Source of the DNA: a virus
Reading direction: 5' to 3' (one strand)
IMG/VR virus record: IMGVR_UViG_3300021093_000148
Location: 1 to 42,200 of that record
Length of the DNA stretch: 42,200 nt
Part shown: one piece after another, positions 15,382-24,665 of the stretch
Position numbering within the stretch: position 1 is the stretch's first letter
Layout: the number at the start of each line of letters is the position of its first letter
Position numbers and translations under genes: made by a program
The notes under the pieces: generated by a model
Databases searched by the model: none
Told to the model about the DNA's origin: nothing
Seen by the model: the letters and a program-made list of their open reading frames with translations, nothing else

Positions 15382-16413
15382 TCAGAGCGTTCTAAGCTTG
15401 ATGTTCTTGCCAATCACATATGATTCAGCATTCTCAATGTTGCTTGCAACCCTCATATATTGGGTGTACTCAATCGTGTCAGTCTTTGGCTTAAATTGGC
15501 GATAGACTGTAATGTCACGGTTAATACCAATAATTCTGTTGTTCGGGAATGTTAATTCAATATGACCATGCGAACCGGTTGCACCAGAGTAGTCGCCAGA
15601 GGCGGTCTCTGGCATCAGAGGCACTTCAACGAGACCGATGCCATAAGGCGACAGTCCCGTAACACCAGCACCACCATTGGCTCTCATTGCACCCTGAAGG
15701 AATGCAAGTTCACCAACAGTTGACGCAGGAGCAGGAGCACCAGCAGTTGCTGCTGTGGCTGAGTTTGGACTCTGAAGGCTAAAAATTGTGTCTTGAACAA
15801 TTCCTGAACCCGAGAAAAACTTCAGTTCATTTCTGCGCTGTAAATACTTCTTTGGCAGGTTACGAAGAATACGGTCAAATGTCGCTCTAGAAACATTGTT
15901 ACCGGCCTCGTCAACAACCGTGCCGTTAGCTTTAGCAAGCTTGACGAAGCCGTCAAGAGCCTTAAGAAGCGCGTTGCCTGAAGAGGTGTTTCCATTGATG
16001 AAAAGATCGTCAAGATCATTGGCTGTTTGACGAGCCATAATCTGTGCAATATGATCTTCAAGAGAAGCGCCTTCAATGTTGTCTTCCAGTGACTCTGTTG
16101 ACATTGCCCAGTCAAGGCGAAGCTTAACTGTGCTAAGCGAAACTTTGCTGAATGTAACGGCGGCGTTTGTGCCGCTGTCTGTGGCCTCTGTTGCCTTTGC
16201 AAGCAAACGAGTTCCAACCGAGACCTTATCGATCTCCATTTGTGGTGTTCTCATACGAACAACCCTTGCGTTTTGCATAAGAACCGACTGGTCTATGACA
16301 TAATCAAGGAATCGGTTAGACTGGGCTGGCTTGAGAAGGCCACCCGAATCGTTTCCGACAACGCTTGTTGTCACCTCATCGGCCTTAGAAAGAATTTCTT
16401 CTTGTGATGCCAT
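15382..16413 (-). CDS. Major capsid protein
   Basis: This 343-aa protein has the order expected of an HK97-fold capsid protein. There is a helical N-arm, then VRMRTPQMEIDKVSVGTRLL, an E-loop-like segment, a long spine helix region (IAQIMARQTANDLDDLFING) and a beta-rich C-terminus (NRIIGINRDITVYRQFKP). It lies directly after the scaffold gene and before a strong terminator, with AGGAGG before the ATG. Such ribosome strength and isolation fit the most abundant virion protein. Assignment rests on context and fold pattern. Confidence 0.8.
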   Translation of the reverse strand: MASQEEILSKADEVTTSVVGNDSGGLLKPAQSNRFLDYVIDQSVLMQNARVVRMRTPQMEIDKVSVGTRLLAKATEATDSGTNAAVTFSKVSLSTVKLRLDWAMSTESLEDNIEGASLEDHIAQIMARQTANDLDDLFINGNTSSGNALLKALDGFVKLAKANGTVVDEAGNNVSRATFDRILRNLPKKYLQRRNELKFFSGSGIVQDTIFSLQSPNSATAATAGAPAPASTVGELAFLQGAMRANGGAGVTGLSPYGIGLVEVPLMPETASGDYSGATGSHGHIELTFPNNRIIGINRDITVYRQFKPKTDTIEYTQYMRVASNIENAESYVIGKNIKLRTL

Positions 16414-16429
16414 TATTTTATCCTCCTAA

Positions 16430-16912
16430 TTATGACTCATATCCCAGGGCGCTTATAAGACCCTGTGGTAAATAAATATTTTCCCAAACTGACTTTGTGG
16501 AGGACTTCTTAAGCTCCTCGCCCTCATTGTCGTCTTCTGGGTCAACACTCTTCTTAACAGCACCGGCTGTAGCGAAGGTCTGAACCTTCTCTTCTTGCTC
16601 GGCCAATGCCTTTTCTGTTGCCTCTAATTTTTCCTGCAGTTCGGCACTCTGCACCTCAAAACTCTTTGTGATGGTGTCAATTTTTTCTTGAACCGCAGCC
16701 TCAACCTCTTCTTTTATGGAAGTAGCGAAGTTAGCAAGTTTTTCATCAACAACAGCACTCAGAGCATCCTTAAGGACTTCAATATCCATTTCTTCCTCCT
16801 GTGTGTTTTCAGTAACTTCAACTATTGTTGTTGAAGCATTTTCTTGAACATCTGGAACAAGCCAATTAACAACCTTTTTTATAAGTGACAATTTTGACTC
16901 TTGTTCATCCAT
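16430..16912 (-). CDS. Scaffold-like protein
   Basis: From the ATG at 16912 (MDEQESKLSLIKKVV) this is a 160-aa acidic protein dominated by a Glu/Lys/Gln coiled coil (about residues 50-120, EEVEAAVQEKIDTITKSFEV), with a short polar C-terminus. Size, charge and position between protease and capsid match scaffolding proteins that direct capsid assembly and are then cleaved. A farther in-frame start at 16978 is less likely because it lies inside the protease gene. Confidence 0.7.
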   Translation of the reverse strand: MDEQESKLSLIKKVVNWLVPDVQENASTTIVEVTENTQEEEMDIEVLKDALSAVVDEKLANFATSIKEEVEAAVQEKIDTITKSFEVQSAELQEKLEATEKALAEQEEKVQTFATAGAVKKSVDPEDDNEGEELKKSSTKSVWENIYLPQGLISALGYES

Positions 16913-16971
16913 GCTAAAGACCTTATCATATTTTACTTGATTTAGCAAGAAAATATTAATATTTTTGTATT

Positions 16972-18771
16972 CTACCAATTTTTTGGTGCTGCATCAAATG
17001 TTTTACCAATTAAATTCATTAAATCCCGAATTGTTATTTCCGATTCCGACTCATCCCCATCATTATCTTCTTCAAAATAACCTTCTTCGTAATTTTCATC
17101 TTCCAGTTCTTCGTCTTCCACTAGAATATCTTCAATTTCATCTAATGAAGCATTTAATTGCCAATTCCATTTTTGGTGCATATCAATTCTGTCTGCCAAA
17201 TGGGCTATCACCTCTTGTAGTGATTCAACGGGGCTCAGTGTGTCCTCAACACCCTTTTTAATTTTCTTAACTTTCTTTTTTTTGCCCCTCATTTTGCTTG
17301 GTTCAATATAACCCTGTTGTGGATTTTTAATACCAGCACCCATACTGTCGGTTGTCACCTCGTCGGCTTTTTCAACGCGATATTTTCCGCCTCTTTTTTT
17401 GTATTCACGAACTAGCCAAGCATTTGCATATGCCGATGGATAAACATCAAACTTTGCTTTTGCTTCTGCTTTAACTCGTGCATAAAGTTCAGGATTTGTT
17501 GGAACATTTCTTTTTTCCATTTTGTCCGTCGAAACATTAATTGGTTTTTTATCTTGACGGGTCTGAGTTGACTCGGCTCTTCTTTTTCTTCTTACAGCCG
17601 AATCAATTTCTGCTTGTGACATTCGGGCAGCGCGGGAGGCTGGAACACACTTCGGATACTTTCCACTGCTTGCATCCGATCTTCCGCAGGGTTCAAATCC
17701 ACCCCCCTTCTTGGGTCTTGAAATATCAACCCAATCTTCTCTAAACCATTCTTTTAAAGATTTTAAAATTAACTCTAATTTATTTTCATCAAAAGAATCT
17801 TCAAAAGTATAATCACTTAATGGAGTGTCTTTAATTAATTCCATATAGTCTTCATTATCAAAATAAAACATTTCTTTAATAAGAAGATCTTCATCTTCTA
17901 ATAAAATTTCATCTACGCTTTTCTGTTTAATCTTAGCGTATCGCTCAAGAAGTCGTCTGCCTTTTGCAGCAAGTCGTGCTGCGTCAGATCTATCCTGTGG
18001 CACTGGTTCGCCCCATGCCGCTGCTGAAAGAGCTAACCTTGTAGGGCGACCTTTTTCATCTTTCATTGGTCCAGAAGGGTTGGTGAAGAAGCGAGTCAAA
18101 AAAGAACCCTTGCGGCGCATTTTTTCAGGGGTGTTTGCTGGTCCTTTAACGCCAGGTTTTAAGTTTGCCCCTTCTGTTTGTTTAAAGTGTCTGCGACCTG
18201 CTGCTGTTAATCCACCCTTTGGATCTCTTATTGGTTGTTTCTTTGCTATTTCAAGAATTTCTTCAAGAACATACTGCAGACTTCCATCTTCATTTCTTTT
18301 AATGATGTCTACCGTAGCCAATGCATTTGCGGGATTATCAACCAAACTGAGTTCTCCAAGAACATACTGTTTAATTATATTAATTGGTCTACCATTGTGC
18401 ATTTTTTCCGACATGGCTTCTTTTTGAATAATTTTACCCCCAATAGAAAATGCTTTTAATGTACCGTCTAAAATTTTTTGCCAAGTATCCTCGGCCCCTT
18501 TTGATATATATGCATGAACTTTAATTGCATTATATTTTTTACCATCGGGACCTTTAATTTGTGTAGGTTCAATATGAATTGCTTTTCCAACAGCAATTGG
18601 TGCATGCATTTCTCTGATATTGCCACCCCAATTTTTAAATGCGTCAAGAGACGCATTAAAATCTACGACGTCATTGGCTTTATCGATATTATCCGCAGTT
18701 GCAATTCCAATTACAACCCTCTCTTCTTTCTTAATCAAATCAATTGGAAATGATAAATTAAAATCTTCCAT
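16972..18771 (-). CDS. Prohead protease, XkdF/S78-like, with extensions
   Basis: This 599-aa protein starts with a protease domain (residues ~10-165): IGIATADNIDKANDVVDF, a strand with REMHAP, the LKAFSIGGKI strand and GELSLVDNPAN. The middle carries small modules found in phage proteins: GGLTAAGRRHFKQTEGANLK (DUF6321-like) and KGGGFEPCGRSDASSGKYPK. A KVYPSAYANxW-type region follows (FDVYPSAYANAWLVREYKKR, DUF5872-like). The C-terminus is acidic. It cleaves scaffold and capsid arms during maturation in relatives. The unusual length comes from the added modules. It lies between the portal side and scaffold, as expected. Confidence 0.8.
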   Translation of the reverse strand: MEDFNLSFPIDLIKKEERVVIGIATADNIDKANDVVDFNASLDAFKNWGGNIREMHAPIAVGKAIHIEPTQIKGPDGKKYNAIKVHAYISKGAEDTWQKILDGTLKAFSIGGKIIQKEAMSEKMHNGRPINIIKQYVLGELSLVDNPANALATVDIIKRNEDGSLQYVLEEILEIAKKQPIRDPKGGLTAAGRRHFKQTEGANLKPGVKGPANTPEKMRRKGSFLTRFFTNPSGPMKDEKGRPTRLALSAAAWGEPVPQDRSDAARLAAKGRRLLERYAKIKQKSVDEILLEDEDLLIKEMFYFDNEDYMELIKDTPLSDYTFEDSFDENKLELILKSLKEWFREDWVDISRPKKGGGFEPCGRSDASSGKYPKCVPASRAARMSQAEIDSAVRRKRRAESTQTRQDKKPINVSTDKMEKRNVPTNPELYARVKAEAKAKFDVYPSAYANAWLVREYKKRGGKYRVEKADEVTTDSMGAGIKNPQQGYIEPSKMRGKKKKVKKIKKGVEDTLSPVESLQEVIAHLADRIDMHQKWNWQLNASLDEIEDILVEDEELEDENYEEGYFEEDNDGDESESEITIRDLMNLIGKTFDAAPKNW

Positions 18772-18811
18772 AATACCTCATAATGTAAAATTATACCTTA
18801 TATTTTTTTTG

Positions 18812-19063
18812 TCATCCAATTGCAAAAACAGATAAAGTTACAGACGCAGTGATGACTTGAAATGTTGTATAATCGCCTTCTATTTTATGATAAAAACCAG
18901 CATCTTTAGGAATAACTATATTATATATACCATTAAGCCTAACTGTTGCATTAGTAGAACTGCTATTATTCCAAAAATATATTTCACTTGTATGATGATT
19001 TACAGAAACCTCATTTGCAGTGCTGTCAACTGATGTGTTTGCATAAACAATTGATCCATCCAT
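18812..19063 (-). CDS. Small beta-rich structural protein
   Basis: This 83-aa protein (MDGSIVYANTSVDSTANEVSV...) alternates polar and aliphatic residues (TSEIYFWNNSS, YNIVIPKDAGFYHKIEGDY), a beta-sandwich style like the small virion genes at 13911-14587. GGAGA before the ATG. Probably a minor head protein or decoration. Confidence 0.55.
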   Translation of the reverse strand: MDGSIVYANTSVDSTANEVSVNHHTSEIYFWNNSSSTNATVRLNGIYNIVIPKDAGFYHKIEGDYTTFQVITASVTLSVFAIG

Positions 19064-19074
19064 TATTAATCTCC

Positions 19075-20703
19075 TTAATTATCACTTAGCGATGAGTCGC
19101 TAGTGTTATCGCCAGAATCTTGATTCTGACCTCTTTCTGCTTGATCTCCAGAATCTCTCGCCCCGTCAGGCAAAGCCCCGGAATCCGACCTTGATTTTGG
19201 CGGGTTTGAAGAAGCATTGTTAGAATTTCCTACGGGTGCCCCGGGCATCCCCTCTTGTTTTGATCTTGTTGGGTATGGCAACACATTGTCTCCCTCTTCT
19301 CTTTCTGGGAAACCAATCTTTGACCGCACCTCGTTTGGAGTAACAACTTCTGTTCTTAAATATCTATCAAAAATCTTTGATTCAATATCTTCATCCAAAA
19401 GATCAATTTTTTTTAGTTTTAATTGCAACATATCAGTAAACTCAGAAACAAGTCTGTTTAATTTTTTTTCTATGACAGATTGATCTGGTCCAATTACTTG
19501 GAGTTTGAATGTTTTATCGGCATCTCTTGAAACAGCCAAGTTTGCATTGTCGTATACGCCAACTTTTGGTGCAGGAACTCTGTTTGCAACCAGAATTTCA
19601 TCTCTGTTTGATTTTCTATACTTGTCAAAAGATGCGTCTTGGACACCTGCTTCAAGTTTTTCAAACTTAATATCTGAATCATTACCAAGTCCAGCAGGTA
19701 ATGGAACAATCAAGGTTCCGTGGTTGCGGCCTTTGACCTCGGATCTAAAATAGTTAACAAGTTCCATTTTAGATTTATTACTAAGTTTTGCGCCTTTAAG
19801 AATAATTGCATATCTAGGAATTGCTTTGTTTTCAAAATAATCAATATTATATTCTTTTGCAAATTTATCTCCAATTATTGCCGCAGCGGCAGAAACGGAC
19901 GATGGTATTCCATAGTATGTATTATTTGGTGAATACATCTTAAAATGTATTATTTCATTTGGACTTGGATCCGCGTTAATGGGGTCTGCCATTTCTAAGT
20001 CTTGAAAATTTCTAAAAAAAACTGCTTGAATTTTGTTTGCTCTGGACAGCTGGACAAAGCCATCTCGCTTTCTTCGCACACGAACCATTGTTGCTGGAAT
20101 ATGTCCAATATAACCAATTTTTCCAGAATTGTTTCTACCAACCTCAAGGTAACCATTACCGACAGTCAGGCAGTCTTGCCAAACTCGCACAAGAGTTTCA
20201 ATAAGTGTTTCTTCAATGTTTAAACCTTCAAAAAGGTCATCCATTTCTTCTTTCAAGTCTTGCAAATCTCTTCTAACTTTTTCAAGTTTTGCGGGGTTGC
20301 CGTGTGCTTTTTCTACTTTTCTTCTCGCTTTGAGTGTTTCTGAAAACTCATAACCAAGACCAACAGTATTCATAACCCTAGATTTAATGGCAGCAGAATG
20401 TATCGCGCTCTGGTCGTATAATTTTGCTAGGTTATCTAAATCATATGGGGGATTCACAATATCCCATAGAGAATAGCCATTAACGACCTCTGGATCTAGG
20501 TATTTAGATTTAGTTCCATCTTCCCCTTCAAATCTTTTGGCAATTCTTTCTGCCTTCCTCTTCATTCGTGGTGGAAGTGAATTTATTTTTATTGCTGAAA
20601 ACGGATCAACGGTCTCTTCGGCGGAAGCAAATTGATAATACGCAATATCATCAATTTCGTTAAAATCATCACCGGAGTCATCTAGTGACATTCTTGAGTT
20701 CAT
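19075..20703 (-). CDS. Portal protein, PBSX/XkdE-type
   Basis: This 542-aa protein has portal family hallmarks. It includes NPPYDLDNLAKLYDQSAIHS and ESxxLxxxxxxW-like helices. The characteristic IIHFKMYSPNNTYYGIPS and KFAKEYNIDYFENKAIPRYA are followed by an arm with KGRNHGTLIVPLPAG. A Ser/Gly/Pro/Asn-rich disordered tail covers the last ~70 residues. It forms the dodecameric DNA gate of the capsid and normally follows the terminase large subunit, which is not in the window. It overlaps the upstream 110-aa gene by 4 nt. Confidence 0.85.
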   Translation of the reverse strand: MNSRMSLDDSGDDFNEIDDIAYYQFASAEETVDPFSAIKINSLPPRMKRKAERIAKRFEGEDGTKSKYLDPEVVNGYSLWDIVNPPYDLDNLAKLYDQSAIHSAAIKSRVMNTVGLGYEFSETLKARRKVEKAHGNPAKLEKVRRDLQDLKEEMDDLFEGLNIEETLIETLVRVWQDCLTVGNGYLEVGRNNSGKIGYIGHIPATMVRVRRKRDGFVQLSRANKIQAVFFRNFQDLEMADPINADPSPNEIIHFKMYSPNNTYYGIPSSVSAAAAIIGDKFAKEYNIDYFENKAIPRYAIILKGAKLSNKSKMELVNYFRSEVKGRNHGTLIVPLPAGLGNDSDIKFEKLEAGVQDASFDKYRKSNRDEILVANRVPAPKVGVYDNANLAVSRDADKTFKLQVIGPDQSVIEKKLNRLVSEFTDMLQLKLKKIDLLDEDIESKIFDRYLRTEVVTPNEVRSKIGFPEREEGDNVLPYPTRSKQEGMPGAPVGNSNNASSNPPKSRSDSGALPDGARDSGDQAERGQNQDSGDNTSDSSLSDN

Positions 20704-21032
20704 TTTCTTTTACCAAAATAATCATCAAAAAAATCTTCAAATGGGTCAGCAATAAGACCTTCCGAAAGCCTTTCTTTCTGATCTTCTTGTTCTGAGGCGG
20801 TAATTTTTCTTGCCCCAGAAACCCATCGGCATTCACCAGCGTCAGATCCTGTCCAATATTTTGCGGCCTGAGCAACTTGTCTTTCAATATTCTCGTCACC
20901 GACCAGTCCTTCAGCGCAAAGAACACCATCGCCATCGCTTAAAGGCATTCCGTCTTCCATAATCCAAAGACATACGCCAAAAGCGCGCTCAGGCACCCAA
21001 ATTTGCTTGCTTTTTATCATATCTGATGTCAT
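20700..21032 (-). CDS. Phage protein upstream of the portal
   Basis: This 110-aa protein starts at an ATG near 21032 and reads VCLWIMEDGMPLSDGDGVLC, then AQAAKYWTGSDAGECRW. The W-x-M-x-D-G-x-x-L-x-D-G-D-G pattern recurs in small proteins near phage portal genes as I recall. It ends in an acidic Phe/Asp tail overlapping the portal start by 4 nt. Function unknown. Confidence 0.6.
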   Translation of the reverse strand: MTSDMIKSKQIWVPERAFGVCLWIMEDGMPLSDGDGVLCAEGLVGDENIERQVAQAAKYWTGSDAGECRWVSGARKITASEQEDQKERLSEGLIADPFEDFFDDYFGKRK

Positions 21033-21079
21033 TCTTATTACATTCTACATCATGTTGTGATATAAAAGCGATTTTTTTA

Positions 21080-23155
21080 TTAAGAAAGCTTGATTTCGCA
21101 TGAATCAGTTGTGCAATAGGCCTCTCCTATAGCATCATGGGCTAATCCAGCATAAACTCCAGCAAAATCAATTGGAAAAAGTTCAGATTTTGCTTTTAAA
21201 TACTCATTTTCATCAATTTGAGTATATGGCATTTGTAGATATGTGTGGTTACCTTGTGGTAAAAACGAAACAGTCTTTAATTGTCCGTCATACATGTGTA
21301 AAACGGTTCCAATATATTGCTTTTCTGTTTGAGAATCAAATGAAATTGTAACTGAAACAGAATTATCTGACCAATATCTTTGGGCAGTTGCGGCAATTGC
21401 CATTTTTTCAAAGATGGTTACATCTTTTTCACTTCTTCTTGCACCACTTTTAATTGGAAAATATACAACAGAGGTTGTATCAGGAGACTCTGCTGCTGGC
21501 TCAATCCTATAATTTGCCATTTTGAACAAAGGGAGCATAGGATCATCATTGGAAAACCGAATTGTTCTGTTGAAAAATTCTCCGCCCGGTGTCCAATGGA
21601 CACCTGGGGATTCACCAGCCAGTATTGAAACTGTTCCTGAGGGTTTCACTGTCGTCATCTTGATAGATTCACGGATGCCAAACCACTCAGAGTAAATGTT
21701 ATCGTATCTTTTTACAGTTTCATACCCTTCATTCATCCACTCTTTAAGAACAGGCAAACCTTTTTTATCAGCAAAATTGGCAATACCAGACATTGATGTG
21801 CCAATTCTCCTATTTCTTTGCATAATTGCATTAGTTTTTTCCCAATGAGTTGGTAACAGCGTTACTGTTTTTGCATATAGATATGCAAATTTCAATGTCC
21901 TTTTGTAGTCCTCAATGTTTTCGTGACGATTTAAGTATGTTTCAACCAATGTACAACATTCATATGACTCAAGAGATTGCTCTGCACATGGATTGTATCC
22001 AGCGACTCGCCAATCCTTGTTGTTCGGCGGATCCGAAAGCCGACCATACTTACGAGACATATCAAGCCAAATAACTCCAGGCTCCCCATTTAGAGCAATA
22101 TTGTCTACCAAATGAGATAGATCGTTACCAACATAAGTTTCAACAGAATTGTTACTCATCCAAGCCCAACCTGGATTTTCTGAATCATACGAGTTGCGCT
22201 CTGGAAAAATTTTTGGATTTTTAAGATTTAAAAAATCTTGATCATCAGATCTGCCGATTAAAAGCTCCGCCGATCTGCGGACATTGCCCGATACAACACA
22301 AACTCCAATTAGATTTCCAAGATCTGCAATGTCTTTGCGCGTGAGCAGTTCGCCGTTTCTGTCTGTAAATAATTTTCTGATTGCTTTATGCAGTTTCTCT
22401 AGAGGCTCTGGTCCTGAGGCCGTGCCGCCAAAAGTTTTTATTGGAGTTCCAAATGGTCTAATTAATGAATAATCAAAATTAACTTCGGATTGATCTGGTT
22501 TTAAAAAAGAATTAATTAAAGCAATTGTTGAATCTTTCCAACCCTCTCTGCTGTCTTCAATTGATGTAATATCAGTTGAATGTTTGGGTTGAAAGATAGA
22601 AAACCCTTTGTCGGCACCTTTATCATCAAATCCAACGCCGACTCCTAGCATTGATGCTTCCATTAAAAATGCAAATGGTTCAGCCGGGTTGTCTTTATTC
22701 ATTTCACCAGTGGAGACAAAAGCACAGTTTTGCAAAGCCGCAGAATTTTTTTGCACATTGACAAGATCTGTTCCCATTATCCAAAGTCCTCGCCCGGGTG
22801 GTGTCCATTTAAGATTGAATAAACGATCAAACGCTTCTTTTGCAGAAGCTTGTGCCTTTACTCCATTCCAGGGTAACTTATTATTCTTGCAATGATCTTT
22901 TTGCAATGAATACATGCCGTTAATTACTCTTTCACAAACATCAACCCAAGTTTCTTTTGTGCCGTCTAGTTTTTTTCTAGAGTATGTTCTAAGAAATGTA
23001 ATTTCACCAACAGAGTTCCCCGCTGCATCCCGATAGCCAAAGGGGGGTGTGATTTTTTTATACTGAGAAATAAATTCTTCATTCAGTCTAAAACTAAACA
23101 TGGTTTCCTTTTCTGAAAATAAATTTTTTTTAAGAACGGGCAAGTGCGCAATCAT
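21080..23155 (-). CDS. nrdJ: Adenosylcobalamin-dependent (class II) ribonucleotide reductase
   Basis: This 691-aa single-chain enzyme reduces ribonucleoside triphosphates, probably in the RTPR-like monomeric group. Cys144 (QNCAFVS), Cys390 (NPCAEQSLESYE) and Cys401 (CCTLVE) fit the redox Cys pair and radical Cys; 390 and 401 are 11 apart, as are 408 and 419 in the Lactobacillus enzyme. TVKPSGTVSILAGESPGVHW is the phosphate-binding loop. It ends with a CTTDSCEIKLS tail whose two Cys could serve as the reductant arm. No thioredoxin gene was seen. The enzyme depends on B12, presumably from the host. Confidence 0.88.
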   Translation of the reverse strand: MIAHLPVLKKNLFSEKETMFSFRLNEEFISQYKKITPPFGYRDAAGNSVGEITFLRTYSRKKLDGTKETWVDVCERVINGMYSLQKDHCKNNKLPWNGVKAQASAKEAFDRLFNLKWTPPGRGLWIMGTDLVNVQKNSAALQNCAFVSTGEMNKDNPAEPFAFLMEASMLGVGVGFDDKGADKGFSIFQPKHSTDITSIEDSREGWKDSTIALINSFLKPDQSEVNFDYSLIRPFGTPIKTFGGTASGPEPLEKLHKAIRKLFTDRNGELLTRKDIADLGNLIGVCVVSGNVRRSAELLIGRSDDQDFLNLKNPKIFPERNSYDSENPGWAWMSNNSVETYVGNDLSHLVDNIALNGEPGVIWLDMSRKYGRLSDPPNNKDWRVAGYNPCAEQSLESYECCTLVETYLNRHENIEDYKRTLKFAYLYAKTVTLLPTHWEKTNAIMQRNRRIGTSMSGIANFADKKGLPVLKEWMNEGYETVKRYDNIYSEWFGIRESIKMTTVKPSGTVSILAGESPGVHWTPGGEFFNRTIRFSNDDPMLPLFKMANYRIEPAAESPDTTSVVYFPIKSGARRSEKDVTIFEKMAIAATAQRYWSDNSVSVTISFDSQTEKQYIGTVLHMYDGQLKTVSFLPQGNHTYLQMPYTQIDENEYLKAKSELFPIDFAGVYAGLAHDAIGEAYCTTDSCEIKLS

Positions 23156-23225
23156 CAGACCTCCGAGTGTTAAGAATTCAATAGTATCAACTCAGTGGTT
23201 CATCTCACAGAGAGAATGCTTAGGT

Positions 23226-24236
23226 CTATTTTTTTTTATCAAATTCCGCTAACCGCGCAAGAATTTTATCAGCGGTCGCGGACCAAGAGTGTTCTTGATG
23301 AATAATTTTTGCAGAGTGTATAGCCGATTTTTTAAACAAATCGTAGTCACCAGCAACATCTTGCATGTGGATAACTAATTCATCAAAATTTGGTACAGCC
23401 CATAAACCTGTATCTGTTGAATATTGATGATTATTATATGTAGCTTCACCATACTCAGCCTCTAAAGGAATACCATAGTGTGCAAAATCTGCACAACCAG
23501 TTAGATTTGTGACTATTGTAGGCATTCCTGTTGCCATTGCTTCAAAAGGAATCATCCCAAAACCTTCTCCGCTTGTTGGATAAACCAAGCAATGACATTT
23601 ATGATATAAACGAACAAGGTCTTCTGCAGAAAAAATTTCTGGAATACCAATAATTTGAGGATGCTCAGTGGCTTGTACCAACTTACCATCTAGGTAAATT
23701 TCAGCATAACAAAAATTGTTATATTTCAATATAAGTTGATAATCTTCATTTCCATCAAAAAGTTCTAGAAAAGCATCAACAACAAGTTGAGCATTCTTTC
23801 TTTTTGAGTCTCCCCCTACATGAAGGAAGTTAAACTTATTAAGGAGTTCTCTTTCTACAATTGCAAAATCTTCTGAAACACCGTGTGGTATAACATGTAT
23901 GTTATCTCTTACACCATTTTGGATATAAATATCTTTAACAAAACTAGAGGTTGTCCAGATCTCATTACAAACATTCATGTTATATAACCAGCCTGGAGGA
24001 ATCTTTGTAGATTCCCAAGGAGTATAGCCAACATTGTAGGCATTTGTTAATTGATAATAATACGGTTGACAAAAGTTAATATGAAATGGAATATCTGGAT
24101 TATTAAAATATACTGCTGTTTGTTTTTCTTGTAGCGAAACAATCGTATTTAACGCAGCATTTGCATAACCCTGACTTGCCCATAGAGCACCGCTGATGTC
24201 TGTATTTTGGAGGCTAAACCAACTTATTTTTTTCAT
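23226..24236 (-). CDS. Glycosyltransferase, GT4-like (GT-B fold)
   Basis: This 336-aa protein has the C-terminal GT-B nucleotide-binding half: NFLHVGGDSKRKNAQLVVDA, EIFSAEDLVRLYHKC and the EGFGMIPFEAM acidic ExxxxxxE motif, then GMPTIVTN. The N-terminal half includes YVxYTPWESTKIP. It transfers a sugar from a nucleotide donor; the RmlB-like enzyme at 5259-6269 could supply one. It lies in a minus-strand pair with 24240-24494 and upstream of the reductase. Confidence 0.85.
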   Translation of the reverse strand: MKKISWFSLQNTDISGALWASQGYANAALNTIVSLQEKQTAVYFNNPDIPFHINFCQPYYYQLTNAYNVGYTPWESTKIPPGWLYNMNVCNEIWTTSSFVKDIYIQNGVRDNIHVIPHGVSEDFAIVERELLNKFNFLHVGGDSKRKNAQLVVDAFLELFDGNEDYQLILKYNNFCYAEIYLDGKLVQATEHPQIIGIPEIFSAEDLVRLYHKCHCLVYPTSGEGFGMIPFEAMATGMPTIVTNLTGCADFAHYGIPLEAEYGEATYNNHQYSTDTGLWAVPNFDELVIHMQDVAGDYDLFKKSAIHSAKIIHQEHSWSATADKILARLAEFDKKK

Positions 24237-24239
24237 GAA

Positions 24240-24494
24240 CTATTCTGATTTTTTCTTAGAGGGCCTATTTTGTTTTGGTTGGATCTCTTCATTCCAGCTT
24301 AGACATCTTACACCATTTTCTACTAAATGTTCAGCACAGTCTTGTGAAATTTCACAAGTCAACGGTTTTCCAGTAAAAGCACAGTATGTTGCAGCAAGGT
24401 AAAAATCAGAACATTGAATTACATCAATTGTTTCAGGGTCAATAATTGCAAAGGGTCCGCAATCTTCACTGTCCACAATTGCAATTACTTTCAT
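24240..24494 (-). CDS. Hypothetical protein
   Basis: This 84-aa protein (MKVIAIVDSEDCGPFAIIDP...) has a small alpha/beta start and several Cys (CSDFYLAATYCAFTG, CEISQDCAE), then a Lys/Pro tail. It ends 4 nt before the glycosyltransferase start, so the two are probably co-expressed. Function unknown. Confidence 0.55.
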   Translation of the reverse strand: MKVIAIVDSEDCGPFAIIDPETIDVIQCSDFYLAATYCAFTGKPLTCEISQDCAEHLVENGVRCLSWNEEIQPKQNRPSKKKSE

Positions 24495-24641
24495 ATACTT
24501 ATTATACTTAATAAACTATTATAAGCATACAAGAATATACAAGTGTACTTGGCATGCTTTGCATGCGAAAGCATAGTGTTTTAGAAATCACCTGTCAAGC
24601 CGGAATTGCGTTTTTTTTATTTTTTTTCCAAAGCGTTTTTT
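24495..24641. promoter_or_regulatory. Divergent intergenic region
   Basis: This AT-rich gap separates the minus-strand operon starting at 24494 from thyX. It contains TATAAT-like boxes on the minus strand, a repeated GCATGC (near 24552 and 24561) and T-runs. No gene is visible. Promoters on both strands are likely but their -35 elements are unclear. Confidence 0.4.
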
Positions 24642-24665
24642 GCGGAGATGCTGTATGATCTCCGC
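24642..24665 (+). promoter_or_regulatory. Hairpin abutting the thyX start codon
   Basis: GCGGAGAT and ATCTCCGC form a perfect 8-bp inverted repeat ending one base before the ATG. TATGAT (24654-24659) lies within it, six bases before the ATG. It can be read as a -10 for a leaderless mRNA or as a structure controlling translation. Confidence 0.5.
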
